Assembly: GCA_046329515.1 (NCBI GenBank)
Contig: JAXLUM010000004.1
Span: 124,001-188,000, forward strand
DNA: 64,000 nt
Origin: Bog-950 sp046329515
GTDB lineage: Bacteria > Bacteroidota > Bacteroidia > Chitinophagales > LD1
Reading direction: 5' to 3'
The notes under the pieces are model-generated. The model had not been told where the DNA came from. It worked only from the letters and a program-made list of their open reading frames with translations, and searched no databases. The position numbers and the translations under genes were made by a program. This document shows, piece by piece, positions 19,401 through 26,302 of the stretch. Position 1 is the first letter of the stretch. Each line of letters starts with the position of its first letter.

Positions 19401-19581
19401 ACTACAGAAGGCCGCCCCTTATATGGTGGGTAACTTTACGCAAAACGGAACTGAATATTTAAGCGTTGATAACGGAGCCATGACCTATGTGCTTATTAAT
19501 ACCGTAAAGGAGCAGCAGCAGCTAATTGAACAATTAAGCCAGCGATTGGAACAGATAGAGGCTGAGTTTAAGAAAAGATAA
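16480..19581 (+). CDS. Fibre-like surface protein (fibre 2) with YadA-like head repeats and C-terminal peptidase S74 chaperone domain
   Basis: A 1033-residue exported protein. The signal peptide (MKRILFATLCLMQLFARA) precedes the same N-terminal domain as fibre 1 (QSFNYQAVARDAGG...MGTTQLLSVPYALVSQTA). The middle has VNGAVKIGNT / TIRYTGTDFEGY modules. About residues 698-860 hold YadA-type head repeats (TAIGSGTASG, NSIAIGTNGANSG, STAIGSNVHAYSA). The C-terminus is an intramolecular chaperone (peptidase S74) domain: ASDARLKKD with candidate cleavage serine 927, PVKFHYNEKSGYDTKPEYVGVLAQQLQ, ending in a coiled coil (EQQQLIEQLSQRLEQIEAEF). S74 domains promote trimerisation and then cut themselves off. 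I chose the ATG at 16480 so that the signal peptide is N-terminal. Confidence 0.88.
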   Translation: MKRILFATLCLMQLFARAQTPQSFNYQAVARDAGGNTLPSGTLVDIRFTLHHLTASGTVVYKEQHLSKAVNQFGLFSVAVGSGDSTIGPGPINAVDWSSPKFLEVEYKLHSASTYDNMGTTQLLSVPYALVSQTAIESEQWKSSGNDIYNANSGKVGIGVANPFNARFEIQDTMTMGAVKIDDKTPNQGSVGSYTDALTVYAQITNPFIPDLQYIHYYGLNVGSNCRGVNINSTWDGLTIQAENGRGLYSAVNDGTAAELYADQGYGLLVTKGNVGIGLATSSATLAVSGAMPQILLSSQPSSINNPVFVMENLRDTSNAYFTLSLQPNVFFSPGLSVLPGANTTRFYNVAGFEFQTNKGLAMSSISNFSGPDFIYDPDYGVGIGTSSMHPLEMLEVNGAVKIGNTTQTHAGTIRYTGTDFEGYVGGIWKSMTAQGGGGTQTLSLAGNNLTISGGNSVNLSGINTDNQLLTLSQTNGLLGIANGNTVQLPWSIDSNNTAVVLLPAYEVGIGSANPAQKLEVNGAIKIGTTALPQAGVIRYTGTDFEGYDNGIWKSFTSAGTVTLAGDVTGSSAATVVGKLQGRAVANTAPANGQVLGWNTSNNRWEPTTVSGGGGGGTLNDAYNYGGAGAGRTISAISGAVKVSGNDGFLVDGNYGLGTIPATGAGTRMMFFPKKSAFVVGTVAGNEWDEANLGEYAVAMGMGPTASGYGATAIGSGTASGQTSVVLGYNNNASGTNSIAIGTNGANSGDGAFTIGNYATANAMNAFAIGNYSSATNESAFSIGLTNQASGYRSLAMGNASGASNDYAVAIGHVSSASALEARALGYSAYASGDYSTAIGSNVHAYSAYETVLGAYNTVYTPSSTTAWSTTDRLFVLGNGQQGGPSDAMVVLKNGYTGLGVSNPSFQLQLANNSAAKPGTNTWTVASDARLKKDVVLFTDGWQVLKNIEPVKFHYNEKSGYDTKPEYVGVLAQQLQKAAPYMVGNFTQNGTEYLSVDNGAMTYVLINTVKEQQQLIEQLSQRLEQIEAEFKKR

Positions 19582-19605
19582 GCTAAGAAGAACTTGTATA
19601 GTTGG

Positions 19606-19637
19606 ACCGCTTCCGGCACTTGTCGGAGCGGTTTTTT
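19606..19637 (+). terminator. Intrinsic terminator after fibre 2
   Basis: ACCGCTTCCG (19606-19615) pairs with CGGAGCGGT (19624-19632) with one bulged base, followed by a T run. Confidence 0.8.
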
Positions 19638-19778
19638 GTTTATAATCAATTAGTTACATGGGCAGGGCGCTTTTTTACAATAAACTGACAAACGTATTAA
19701 CAACCTTATCAGGCTTTATTTGTTCTCCTTTTTATGACTGATGCTTTTTGCTTTCTTCGCTACCCGAAAAATACACGT

Positions 19779-21617
19779 ATGAAGAGAATCCTTACAGGAG
19801 TTTTTGTTTTAACTGCTGCCTTTGCGATGGCACAAAGTAATACCTGGTGCGGCACAACAGTGCCTGACAATTTCAGGCAGGAGTATGTTGCCCGCAACAG
19901 AAGTAATTACGACCAGTTGTATGCACAGCGTACAGGCATACAATGGGTGGGCGTTTTTTACCATGTTATTACTAAAGACGATGGTAGCGGTGGCGTAGGA
20001 CTACGTAAAGTTTTTGAAAGTCATTGTGAATTGAATGAAGCCTACAACCAATTCAATATCGGCTTTTATATAATGGGTATTGATACTATTAAGAACACCA
20101 CACTTTGGGAGTACCAGAACCAAAGCTTAGGATGGCAGGCTTTTAGCCAATATAACGAGAACAATTGCTGCAACGTTTACCTTAACGGTAACCTGCCGGG
20201 CTTGTGCGGTTTCGCCACTTTCCCCAACAGCGCGCCTAATGGCGGTGGTGTGTTTATGAATGCTACAGATTGTTTGGGAACTGCTACAACTACTTTACCC
20301 CACGAAGTGGGCCACTACTTTGGGCTGTTGCATACGTTTGATTCAGGTAACGGAGTTGAATATGTAGACGGCAGCAACTGCAATAACGCAGGTGACTTGT
20401 TTTGCGATACACCGGCAGACTTTTTAGACCAACGCACACCTTGCCCTTATAACGGAACGCAGACTGACCCGCATGGCGACTTATACAGCACAGTGATTGA
20501 CGAAAGTCTTTACATGAGCTACTTTAACGATAACTGTGTTTACCGTTTCAGCCCAATGGAGCAAACAGAAATGAACCAGGTATTAGTAAATGAGCGCCCG
20601 GGTTTGTTAACTCCTCCTGTTCCTGATTTAAGCCCATTGGATACTGCCCATTTTATAAGCCCGCTTAATGGTGATACTACTTTAATGGGTACTTCTATGA
20701 CCATTAAGTGGAATTCTATACCACGTGCGACTCACTACATTTTAAAAGTGCAGAGTGGTTCAGGCAGCGTAACCTATGTTGACAGCGCTATAACTGATAC
20801 GTTTTATGTGTTGAACAATATGGTTTCGAATAAGGCGTATAAATACCGTGTAAAGGGTATTTGCTATGGTAATACCTGTTCGCCTGCAACCGTGTTTAAT
20901 TCAATTAAAACTTCGCCTATTAAAGGAAACATTACTGTGGTTAATCCAAGCTGCCAGGGCGAAACAGATGCCTCTATTGTAGTGAACCCTACCAACGGCA
21001 TTTTCCCTTATACTGTTAACTGGAGCAATGGTTCAAGCGGTAGTACGGTAAGCAACCTTGCCCCCGGAACTTACACGGTTACCATTACTGATGCAAATGG
21101 TTCAGTAGGCATAAGCCAGGTTACAGTAGTTGACCCTGCACCTATAACTGTAGATGTGCAACAGGTAGGTAATAACCTTAACGCTTATGGCAATGGCGGC
21201 ACGCAACCTTATACTTATTTATGGAGTAATGGCGTGCATAGCCAGTTTAACAACAACGTTAATTATGGTACGTATACCGTTACCGTTACCGACTCAAAAG
21301 GATGTTCTGTTGTAGAAACGTTTGTATTTTCTTCTATTGGTGTAAATACTGATTTACAGGTAGGCATGAAAGTGTTCCCTAACCCGGCTTCGCAGAACGC
21401 TATGCTGAATGTGCAGTTAAGTTTGAACGAAAGCACTGAAGGCACTATTTCAATTGTAAACGTAAACGGAGAAGTGATGCAGGAGATGAAGAAGCAATTG
21501 AACGATGGTGTAAACACACTGCAGATAAACTGCAACAGCCTTGCCGCCGGTGTTTACCTGGTTAGGTTTAATTCAGATAAAGCAACTAAAGCGGTTAGAG
21601 TTTCTATACTGAAATAA
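19779..21617 (+). CDS. Secreted M43-type zinc metalloprotease with SprB-like repeat and T9SS sorting domain
   Basis: A 612-residue exported protease. The signal peptide is MKRILTGVFVLTAAFAMAQ. The catalytic domain has the zinc motif HEVGHYFGLLH (H175, E176, H179, H185) and a downstream Met-turn (LYMSYF), as in pappalysin-like M43 metalloproteases. Then come a fibronectin III-like region (about 280-380), a SprB-like repeat section (NPSCQGETDASI; YTVTITDANG; YTVTVTDSKGC), and a C-terminal sorting domain (KVFPNPASQNAMLNV...LAAGVYLVRF). T9SS cargo is delivered to the cell surface or medium. The ATG at 19779 gives a proper signal peptide. It lies about 200 bp behind fibre 2 but beyond a terminator. 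Confidence 0.92.
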   Translation: MKRILTGVFVLTAAFAMAQSNTWCGTTVPDNFRQEYVARNRSNYDQLYAQRTGIQWVGVFYHVITKDDGSGGVGLRKVFESHCELNEAYNQFNIGFYIMGIDTIKNTTLWEYQNQSLGWQAFSQYNENNCCNVYLNGNLPGLCGFATFPNSAPNGGGVFMNATDCLGTATTTLPHEVGHYFGLLHTFDSGNGVEYVDGSNCNNAGDLFCDTPADFLDQRTPCPYNGTQTDPHGDLYSTVIDESLYMSYFNDNCVYRFSPMEQTEMNQVLVNERPGLLTPPVPDLSPLDTAHFISPLNGDTTLMGTSMTIKWNSIPRATHYILKVQSGSGSVTYVDSAITDTFYVLNNMVSNKAYKYRVKGICYGNTCSPATVFNSIKTSPIKGNITVVNPSCQGETDASIVVNPTNGIFPYTVNWSNGSSGSTVSNLAPGTYTVTITDANGSVGISQVTVVDPAPITVDVQQVGNNLNAYGNGGTQPYTYLWSNGVHSQFNNNVNYGTYTVTVTDSKGCSVVETFVFSSIGVNTDLQVGMKVFPNPASQNAMLNVQLSLNESTEGTISIVNVNGEVMQEMKKQLNDGVNTLQINCNSLAAGVYLVRFNSDKATKAVRVSILK

Positions 21618-21631
21618 CAGATTGAGGAAAT

Positions 21632-21660
21632 AAAAAAAGGGCGCTTAGGCGCCCTTTTTT
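21632..21660. terminator. Bidirectional terminator between metalloprotease and amidotransferase genes
   Basis: GGGCGC-TTAG-GCGCCC (21639-21654) flanked by an A run on the left and a T run on the right, so it can act on both converging transcripts; it overlaps the amidotransferase stop codon. Confidence 0.88.
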
Positions 21661-22342
21661 AGTTTATGATTTTATCTAACAAATTGAATAGTAGTGGCCG
21701 GGTTTGTTGAATGATGGGCTCCTGTTGCAGAACTTCATCGGGAGTCATTATAAACTCCTCTTTTATCAATTCTGCACTGCCTGATGATACCATTTGGTGA
21801 AGTACCTGTTGGTTTACTTCCGGGTGAAACTGGAAAGCCCATATCTTTTGCCCGATGATAAAAGCCTGGTTAAGGCAGGCAGAAGAGGAGGCTAACAATT
21901 CTGCTCCTTCTGGAAGATCGAAAGTTTCACCATGCCAATGAAAGAAGGTTTGATTATGCCAGCCTGAAGAAAGTTTATTTTCTCCTGCTTGCGTAAGGGT
22001 AACCGGAAACCAGCCGATCTCTTTCTTGCCATTTTTATAAACGGCTTTACCTAATGCAGAGGCAATCATTTGCGCGCCAAGGCAAATACCTAAAATAAGT
22101 TTATCGGCTTTTACGGTTTGCCGCACCAATTCCTTTTCCGGTTTTAACCATGCATATATACTCTCGTCATTTACGCTCATAGCGCCACCCATAATTACCA
22201 GGCAATCGAATAAATCAGTTGATGGCAAAGGTTGATTGTTGAATACCTCTGTTATAGAAACTATATATCCTCTTTCATTAGCCCACTCATGAATAAGGCC
22301 GGGGCCTTCGTAAGGTTCGTGTTGCAAAACATGGATGCGCAT
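21659..22342 (-). CDS. Class I glutamine amidotransferase (GMP synthase-like domain)
   Basis: A 227-residue stand-alone class I glutamine amidotransferase. The nucleophile is C87 in the elbow GICLGAQ. The other triad residues are H173 and E175 in FQFHPEV. MGGAMSVNDE and FHWHGETFDLPEGA are characteristic of the GMP-synthase-like GATase1 group. These enzymes take the amide from glutamine for transfer, or act on gamma-glutamyl compounds; the acceptor cannot be told. The gene lies directly behind dapD on the same strand (21 bp gap), so probably shares its transcript. Confidence 0.9.
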   Translation of the reverse strand: MRIHVLQHEPYEGPGLIHEWANERGYIVSITEVFNNQPLPSTDLFDCLVIMGGAMSVNDESIYAWLKPEKELVRQTVKADKLILGICLGAQMIASALGKAVYKNGKKEIGWFPVTLTQAGENKLSSGWHNQTFFHWHGETFDLPEGAELLASSSACLNQAFIIGQKIWAFQFHPEVNQQVLHQMVSSGSAELIKEEFIMTPDEVLQQEPIIQQTRPLLFNLLDKIIN

Positions 22343-22363
22343 AATTCAAACGGGCCTGGTTGG

Positions 22364-23188
22364 TTATACGGCTACGCTGTGGTCGCGCAAGGCATCGTTT
22401 AAAGAGGTCTTTTTATCGGTTGATTCTTTACGGGTGCCTATAATTAATGCACAAGGCACCTGGTATTCGCCTGCAGGAAATTTTTTGGTGTAGCTGCCGG
22501 GGATAACCACAGAGCGCGAAGGAACATAACCTTTGTATTCTACCGGCTGTTCCTTGGTTACATCAATAATTTTGGTGCTCATGGTCAACACCACATTAGC
22601 CCCTAACACGGCTTCTTTTTCTACACGCACGCCTTCCACCACAATACAGCGGCTGCCTATAAAACAATTGTCTTCTATAATAACAGGGGCGGCCTGCACG
22701 GGTTCCAAAACGCCACCAATTCCAACGCCCCCACTCAAATGAACATTTTTGCCTATTTGGGCGCAACTGCCTACCGTAGCCCAGGTATCTACCATAGTGC
22801 CTTCATCAACATAAGCGCCAATGTTAACGTAACCGGGCATTAGTATGACCCCTTTGCTTACGTAGCTACCGTAGCGTGCAATGGCATGGGGTACAACACG
22901 CACTCCTAACTCTTTATAATTGGTTTTAAGTGGAATTTTATCGTGAAACTCAAGCGGGCCTGCATGCCAGGTTTCCATTTGCATGATGGGGAAGTATAAG
23001 ATAACCGCCTTTTTAACCCAATCGTTTACCTTCCAGCCACTTTCGGTAGGTTCTGCAACTCTTAAAAGTCCCTTATCAAGCAACTCTATCACCTGTTTTA
23101 TCGTATGCTGTATTGATTTATCAGCAAGCATGGTCCTGTTTTCATAAGCCTGCTCAATAGTTTGCTGTAGGGCTCCGATTTCGTGCAT
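22364..23188 (-). CDS. dapD: 2,3,4,5-tetrahydropyridine-2,6-dicarboxylate N-succinyltransferase
   Basis: A 274-residue DapD, matching the family length. The N-terminal helical part (about residues 1-95) is followed by a left-handed beta-helix of hexapeptide repeats (MPGYVNIGAYVDEGTMVDTW; GSCAQIGKNVHLSGGVGIGG; EDNCFIGSRCIVVEGVRVEK). The C-terminal strand has VVIPGSYTKKFPAGEY. The enzyme transfers succinyl from succinyl-CoA in the succinylase branch of lysine and meso-diaminopimelate synthesis in the cytoplasm. It is the leading gene of a unit with the amidotransferase and is divergent from the peptidoglycan-binding protein. Confidence 0.97.
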   Translation of the reverse strand: MHEIGALQQTIEQAYENRTMLADKSIQHTIKQVIELLDKGLLRVAEPTESGWKVNDWVKKAVILYFPIMQMETWHAGPLEFHDKIPLKTNYKELGVRVVPHAIARYGSYVSKGVILMPGYVNIGAYVDEGTMVDTWATVGSCAQIGKNVHLSGGVGIGGVLEPVQAAPVIIEDNCFIGSRCIVVEGVRVEKEAVLGANVVLTMSTKIIDVTKEQPVEYKGYVPSRSVVIPGSYTKKFPAGEYQVPCALIIGTRKESTDKKTSLNDALRDHSVAV

Positions 23189-23295
23189 TTGATTATTTTT
23201 TGAAACAGGACAAGTATAACGTGTTTGTAACTGTTGTTGAAATGTTTTCGTAATCTTTTGATTTCCATGATACCTTTACGAGGTAAACCGATGTT

Positions 23296-24348
23296 ATGAA
23301 GAAAACCGGATTAGTCTGTGTTGTAATGTTGCTGTGCTCATGTATTGCGGTTCGCGCACAGATTTTTATTAATACGGGCAACCCTAACCTTGATAAATAC
23401 AAGCAGGATAACCCTAACGCAGTAATATGGCAGGGTGGAAGTGAAGCGCCGGTGCCTTCAGGCATGAAGGAAGAGCCCAAAGAGGTTAAGAAAGAAGAGC
23501 CAAAAGTTGAGGCGAAAAAAGCAGAGCCAAAACCGGAAATGATAAAGGTTCAGGAACCCGTAAAAGTTGCAGAAACCCCAGCTCCAGTTAATGGCCCGGA
23601 AGGAGACTTTCCACCGGACGCCGTACCCGGCAAGTGCTATGCCCGCATAGTGGTTCAGGACCAATATGAATTTAAAGAGGAACAGGTAGTAGATAAACCT
23701 GCAACTACTAAAGTAGAAAAGGTACCGGCTAAGTATGAAACGGTTTTAGATACTATAATTATAACACCGGCAACAAAGAAAACGGTTACCACCCCTGCAC
23801 AGTACGAAACAGTAAGCGAACAACAGTTGGTTACCCCCTCCTCGCAAAAATGGGTGAAGCAGAAGCCTGATGTTAACTGCGTTTCAGAAAATCCGAAAGA
23901 TTGCGAAGTGTGGATGCTGAAAGAAATACCTGCGGTGTATAAAACTGTTGCTAAAAAGGTAGAGAAAGCGCCGGCTGTTACTACTGAAGTGGATGTGCCT
24001 GCGGTTACCAAGGTAGTACCCCGCAAAAAGATGGTAGAACCTGCCCGCGAAAATAAAATTGAAGTGCCGGCTACTTACAAAACAATAATGAGCAAGGTGC
24101 TGGTTAAAAAGGGTGGTTACCAGGGGTGGAAAGAAGTGCCGTGTAGCCAAAGTGGTTCAGCCGAAGTTAAAGACGACAAGGTTGCCCGTTTGCAAAAAGC
24201 TTTACAGCGCGAGGGGTATGATCCGGGCCCGGCCGATAACCAAATGGGAGGTAAAACAAAAGATGCCCTGGTTAAGTTTCAGCAGGATAAAGGCTTGCCG
24301 GTTGGTAACCTGAACAGCGAAACACTGAAGGCTTTAGGCATAGAATAG
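23296..24348 (+). CDS. Exported peptidoglycan-binding-domain protein with repeated VPAxYKT segments
   Basis: A 350-residue exported protein. The signal peptide (MKKTGLVCVVMLLCSCIAVRA) has cysteines but no clear lipobox fit. Residues about 55-100 are a K/E/P-rich linker. The middle repeats a motif like VPAKYETVLDTI, IPAVYKTVAKKV and VPATYKTIMSKV. The C-terminal 60 residues are a PG_binding_1 domain (VARLQKALQREGYDPGPADN...GKTKDALVKFQQDKGL). It probably sits in the periplasm on the cell wall. The repeat section is seen in other Bacteroidota proteins but has no known role. Followed by a terminator. Confidence 0.8.
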   Translation: MKKTGLVCVVMLLCSCIAVRAQIFINTGNPNLDKYKQDNPNAVIWQGGSEAPVPSGMKEEPKEVKKEEPKVEAKKAEPKPEMIKVQEPVKVAETPAPVNGPEGDFPPDAVPGKCYARIVVQDQYEFKEEQVVDKPATTKVEKVPAKYETVLDTIIITPATKKTVTTPAQYETVSEQQLVTPSSQKWVKQKPDVNCVSENPKDCEVWMLKEIPAVYKTVAKKVEKAPAVTTEVDVPAVTKVVPRKKMVEPARENKIEVPATYKTIMSKVLVKKGGYQGWKEVPCSQSGSAEVKDDKVARLQKALQREGYDPGPADNQMGGKTKDALVKFQQDKGLPVGNLNSETLKALGIE

Positions 24349-24366
24349 AAATAACACAAGAGATTG

Positions 24367-24393
24367 AAAGCCCGCTAAAGCGGGCTTTTTTTA
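24367..24393 (+). terminator. Intrinsic terminator after the peptidoglycan-binding protein gene
   Basis: AAAGCCCGC-TAAA-GCGGGCTTT with a following T run. Confidence 0.9.
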
Positions 24394-24501
24394 TGTTGTT
24401 AAGCGGCAAAGCCATTGTTTAAATTTTTCATAATAGCATATTGTGCTTGTTATTACTTTAGTTCTGGCATTGTTATTGAAACCACAAGCTAAAACCAGGA
24501 T

Positions 24502-25341
24502 ATGACCACTCGTGCAAAGATTATTTTAAGCGTAGCTTTATTAAGTATTTCGTTAGCCGGCATGGCGCAGAAACCTAAAATGAACATGGGTAGCAGCGGA
24601 AGTACCGGCACCACTAGTCCTACAACTACAACCCCCACTACCACGCAAAGTGGCGGCATGGCCCCTAAAGGCAGCGGCACAACAACTACGACTACAAGTG
24701 GCGGAAGCGGAAATGGTATATTGAATTTTACGCAGAACGAAGCTGCGGCTGCTATTAAAGAAGCCCTTACCAAGGGTGTAACAGCCGGTGTAAGCAAGGT
24801 TGCTGTAACGGATGGTTACTTCAAAAATTCGTTTATAAAAATTCCTTTTCCGCAGGATGCCGCTAAGGTAGAGAGCACCTTGCGCCGTATAGGGCTTGGC
24901 TCTTTGATTGATGACGTGGTGTTGCGTGTAAACCGTGCTGCAGAAGGAGCGGCTAAGGATGCGGGACCCATTTTTATTAATGGCATTAAGCAAATGACTA
25001 TTAATGATGCCATAGCCATTGTAAGTAATAAACAAACCGACGCGGCAACCCGCTTTTTAGAGAGAACGACAACGGAACAATTGGTTACCGCCTTTAAGCC
25101 TTCAATTAAAAGCGCTTTAGATAAAACGCTTGCCACTAAATACTGGAACGAGGTAATGAGCCGCTACAATAAAATACCTTTTGTAAGCAAGGTGAATACT
25201 GATTTGCCTGATTATGCCACACGTAAAGCTATAAGTGGTTTATTCTACATGGTAGCACAGGAAGAGGCTAAAATACGCAAGGATCCTGTTCAGCAAACTA
25301 CCAACATTTTACAGAAGGTTTTTGGCAGCATTAAGTTTTAA
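24502..25341 (+). CDS. DUF4197 family exported protein
   Basis: A 279-residue protein with a signal peptide (MTTRAKIILSVALLSISLAGMAQ) and a Thr/Ser/Gly low-complexity linker (about residues 28-72). The DUF4197 domain then runs to the end: AAAAIKEALTKGVTAGVSKV, ALRRIG-like STLRRIGLGSLIDDVVLRVNRAAEGAA, and GLFYMVAQEEAKIRKDP. The domain is widespread in exported proteins of Gram-negative bacteria; its function is unknown. The stop codon shares TTAA with the convergent DUF2797 gene. Confidence 0.88.
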   Translation: MTTRAKIILSVALLSISLAGMAQKPKMNMGSSGSTGTTSPTTTTPTTTQSGGMAPKGSGTTTTTTSGGSGNGILNFTQNEAAAAIKEALTKGVTAGVSKVAVTDGYFKNSFIKIPFPQDAAKVESTLRRIGLGSLIDDVVLRVNRAAEGAAKDAGPIFINGIKQMTINDAIAIVSNKQTDAATRFLERTTTEQLVTAFKPSIKSALDKTLATKYWNEVMSRYNKIPFVSKVNTDLPDYATRKAISGLFYMVAQEEAKIRKDPVQQTTNILQKVFGSIKF

Positions 25342-26138
25342 TTAACTATAAGCTCAACTTCGTAACCGCTGTGTTTGCGGATGTTGATGACGTTACCGCC
25401 TTCGAACATTAGATATTGACCGCGTATGCCTTTAAGAGGTAAGGTTATACTATCAATTTTATCTAATGATATGCTTGCCACTTTCGCAGGGTATTCAAGA
25501 ACAGGGTAAATAATCTCTACTACTTCGTCATTAGTATGGAGGTATTGATGGTACTCTTCGGCAAGCAATGCGGCGACCCGTTTTTTCTCGCTTAATAATT
25601 CCAACTCAACGGCAGATTCATTTTTGAGCATACGTTGCCAGTTTGTTTTATCAGAGAGGTGCTCCTTCAAAGCTACTTCCACTAAACCGGCTATCTGCCG
25701 ATAAGGTGCCTGTACCAGTATGATGCCCTTGTGAGCGCCTTGGTCAATCCACCGTGTGGGTATCTGGTCCTCGCGGGTTACGCCTACTTTAACCGCATTA
25801 GTTAAAGCCAGGTACACATAATGAGGTCGGTTATGATGCTTATTCTCCCATTCCGCATCGCGGCCCTGGCCTAAATGCGCCCGGCATAATTCGGGACGAA
25901 CAATGCATTCACTATTCTCCGGCGCTGTGGCAAAGCAGGGGTAGCACATGCCTTCGCCAAAGCTTTTATTGGTTTTTTTGCCGCATACGGTACAGTAAAT
26001 ATTATGGGTCCACCGAAGGGTTATTTCGCGCCCAACCAGTTCATTCATGGCAATACGGTCTGCCCCCAGTGTTAAGAAGTACTGAACGGGGTTAATAAAG
26101 GAAGTGGGCATTTTATCGAGTATACCTAAGGCGCGCAT
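25338..26138 (-). CDS. DUF2797 domain protein
   Basis: A 266-residue cytoplasmic protein of the DUF2797 family. A zinc-finger-like cysteine set (IYCTVCGKKTNKSFGEGMCYPC) is followed by SECIVRPELCRAHLGQGRD and a GIY-YIG-like segment (YVYLALTNAVKVGVTRE...RWIDQGAHKGI). The nuclease-type Tyr, Val and Arg positions are partly present, so a nucleic-acid role is conceivable but unproven. It ends in IRGQYLMFEGGNVINIRKHSGYEV, a family signature. Single gene, convergent with the DUF4197 gene and overlapping it by 4 bp. Confidence 0.88.
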   Translation of the reverse strand: MRALGILDKMPTSFINPVQYFLTLGADRIAMNELVGREITLRWTHNIYCTVCGKKTNKSFGEGMCYPCFATAPENSECIVRPELCRAHLGQGRDAEWENKHHNRPHYVYLALTNAVKVGVTREDQIPTRWIDQGAHKGIILVQAPYRQIAGLVEVALKEHLSDKTNWQRMLKNESAVELELLSEKKRVAALLAEEYHQYLHTNDEVVEIIYPVLEYPAKVASISLDKIDSITLPLKGIRGQYLMFEGGNVINIRKHSGYEVELIVN

Positions 26139-26253
26139 GTGGCGAAAGTAGAAAATAGCTTTAGAGTGTATGAAAATTCATAAGGCCTTAGCGTAAGTTA
26201 TGATAAAGAAGCCCGTCTAATAAAGTTGTGGTTTAGGGGTAGAAGGAAAGCCG

Positions 26254-26281
26254 TTGCCATTCGGCTTTTTTCCTACTTTTG
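26254..26281 (+). promoter_or_regulatory. Promoter of the thiolase gene
   Basis: TTG (26254-26256), 17 bp, then TACTTTTG (26274-26281). The ATG is 21 bp further on. Confidence 0.6.
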
Positions 26282-26302
26282 CCGCGCAAAAATCAATAGA
26301 CT

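Noticed and set aside
9966..19581. Fibre genes as part of a prophage tail module
   Set aside because: Both begin with bacterial signal peptides, and no other phage genes (portal, tape measure, integrase) are nearby.
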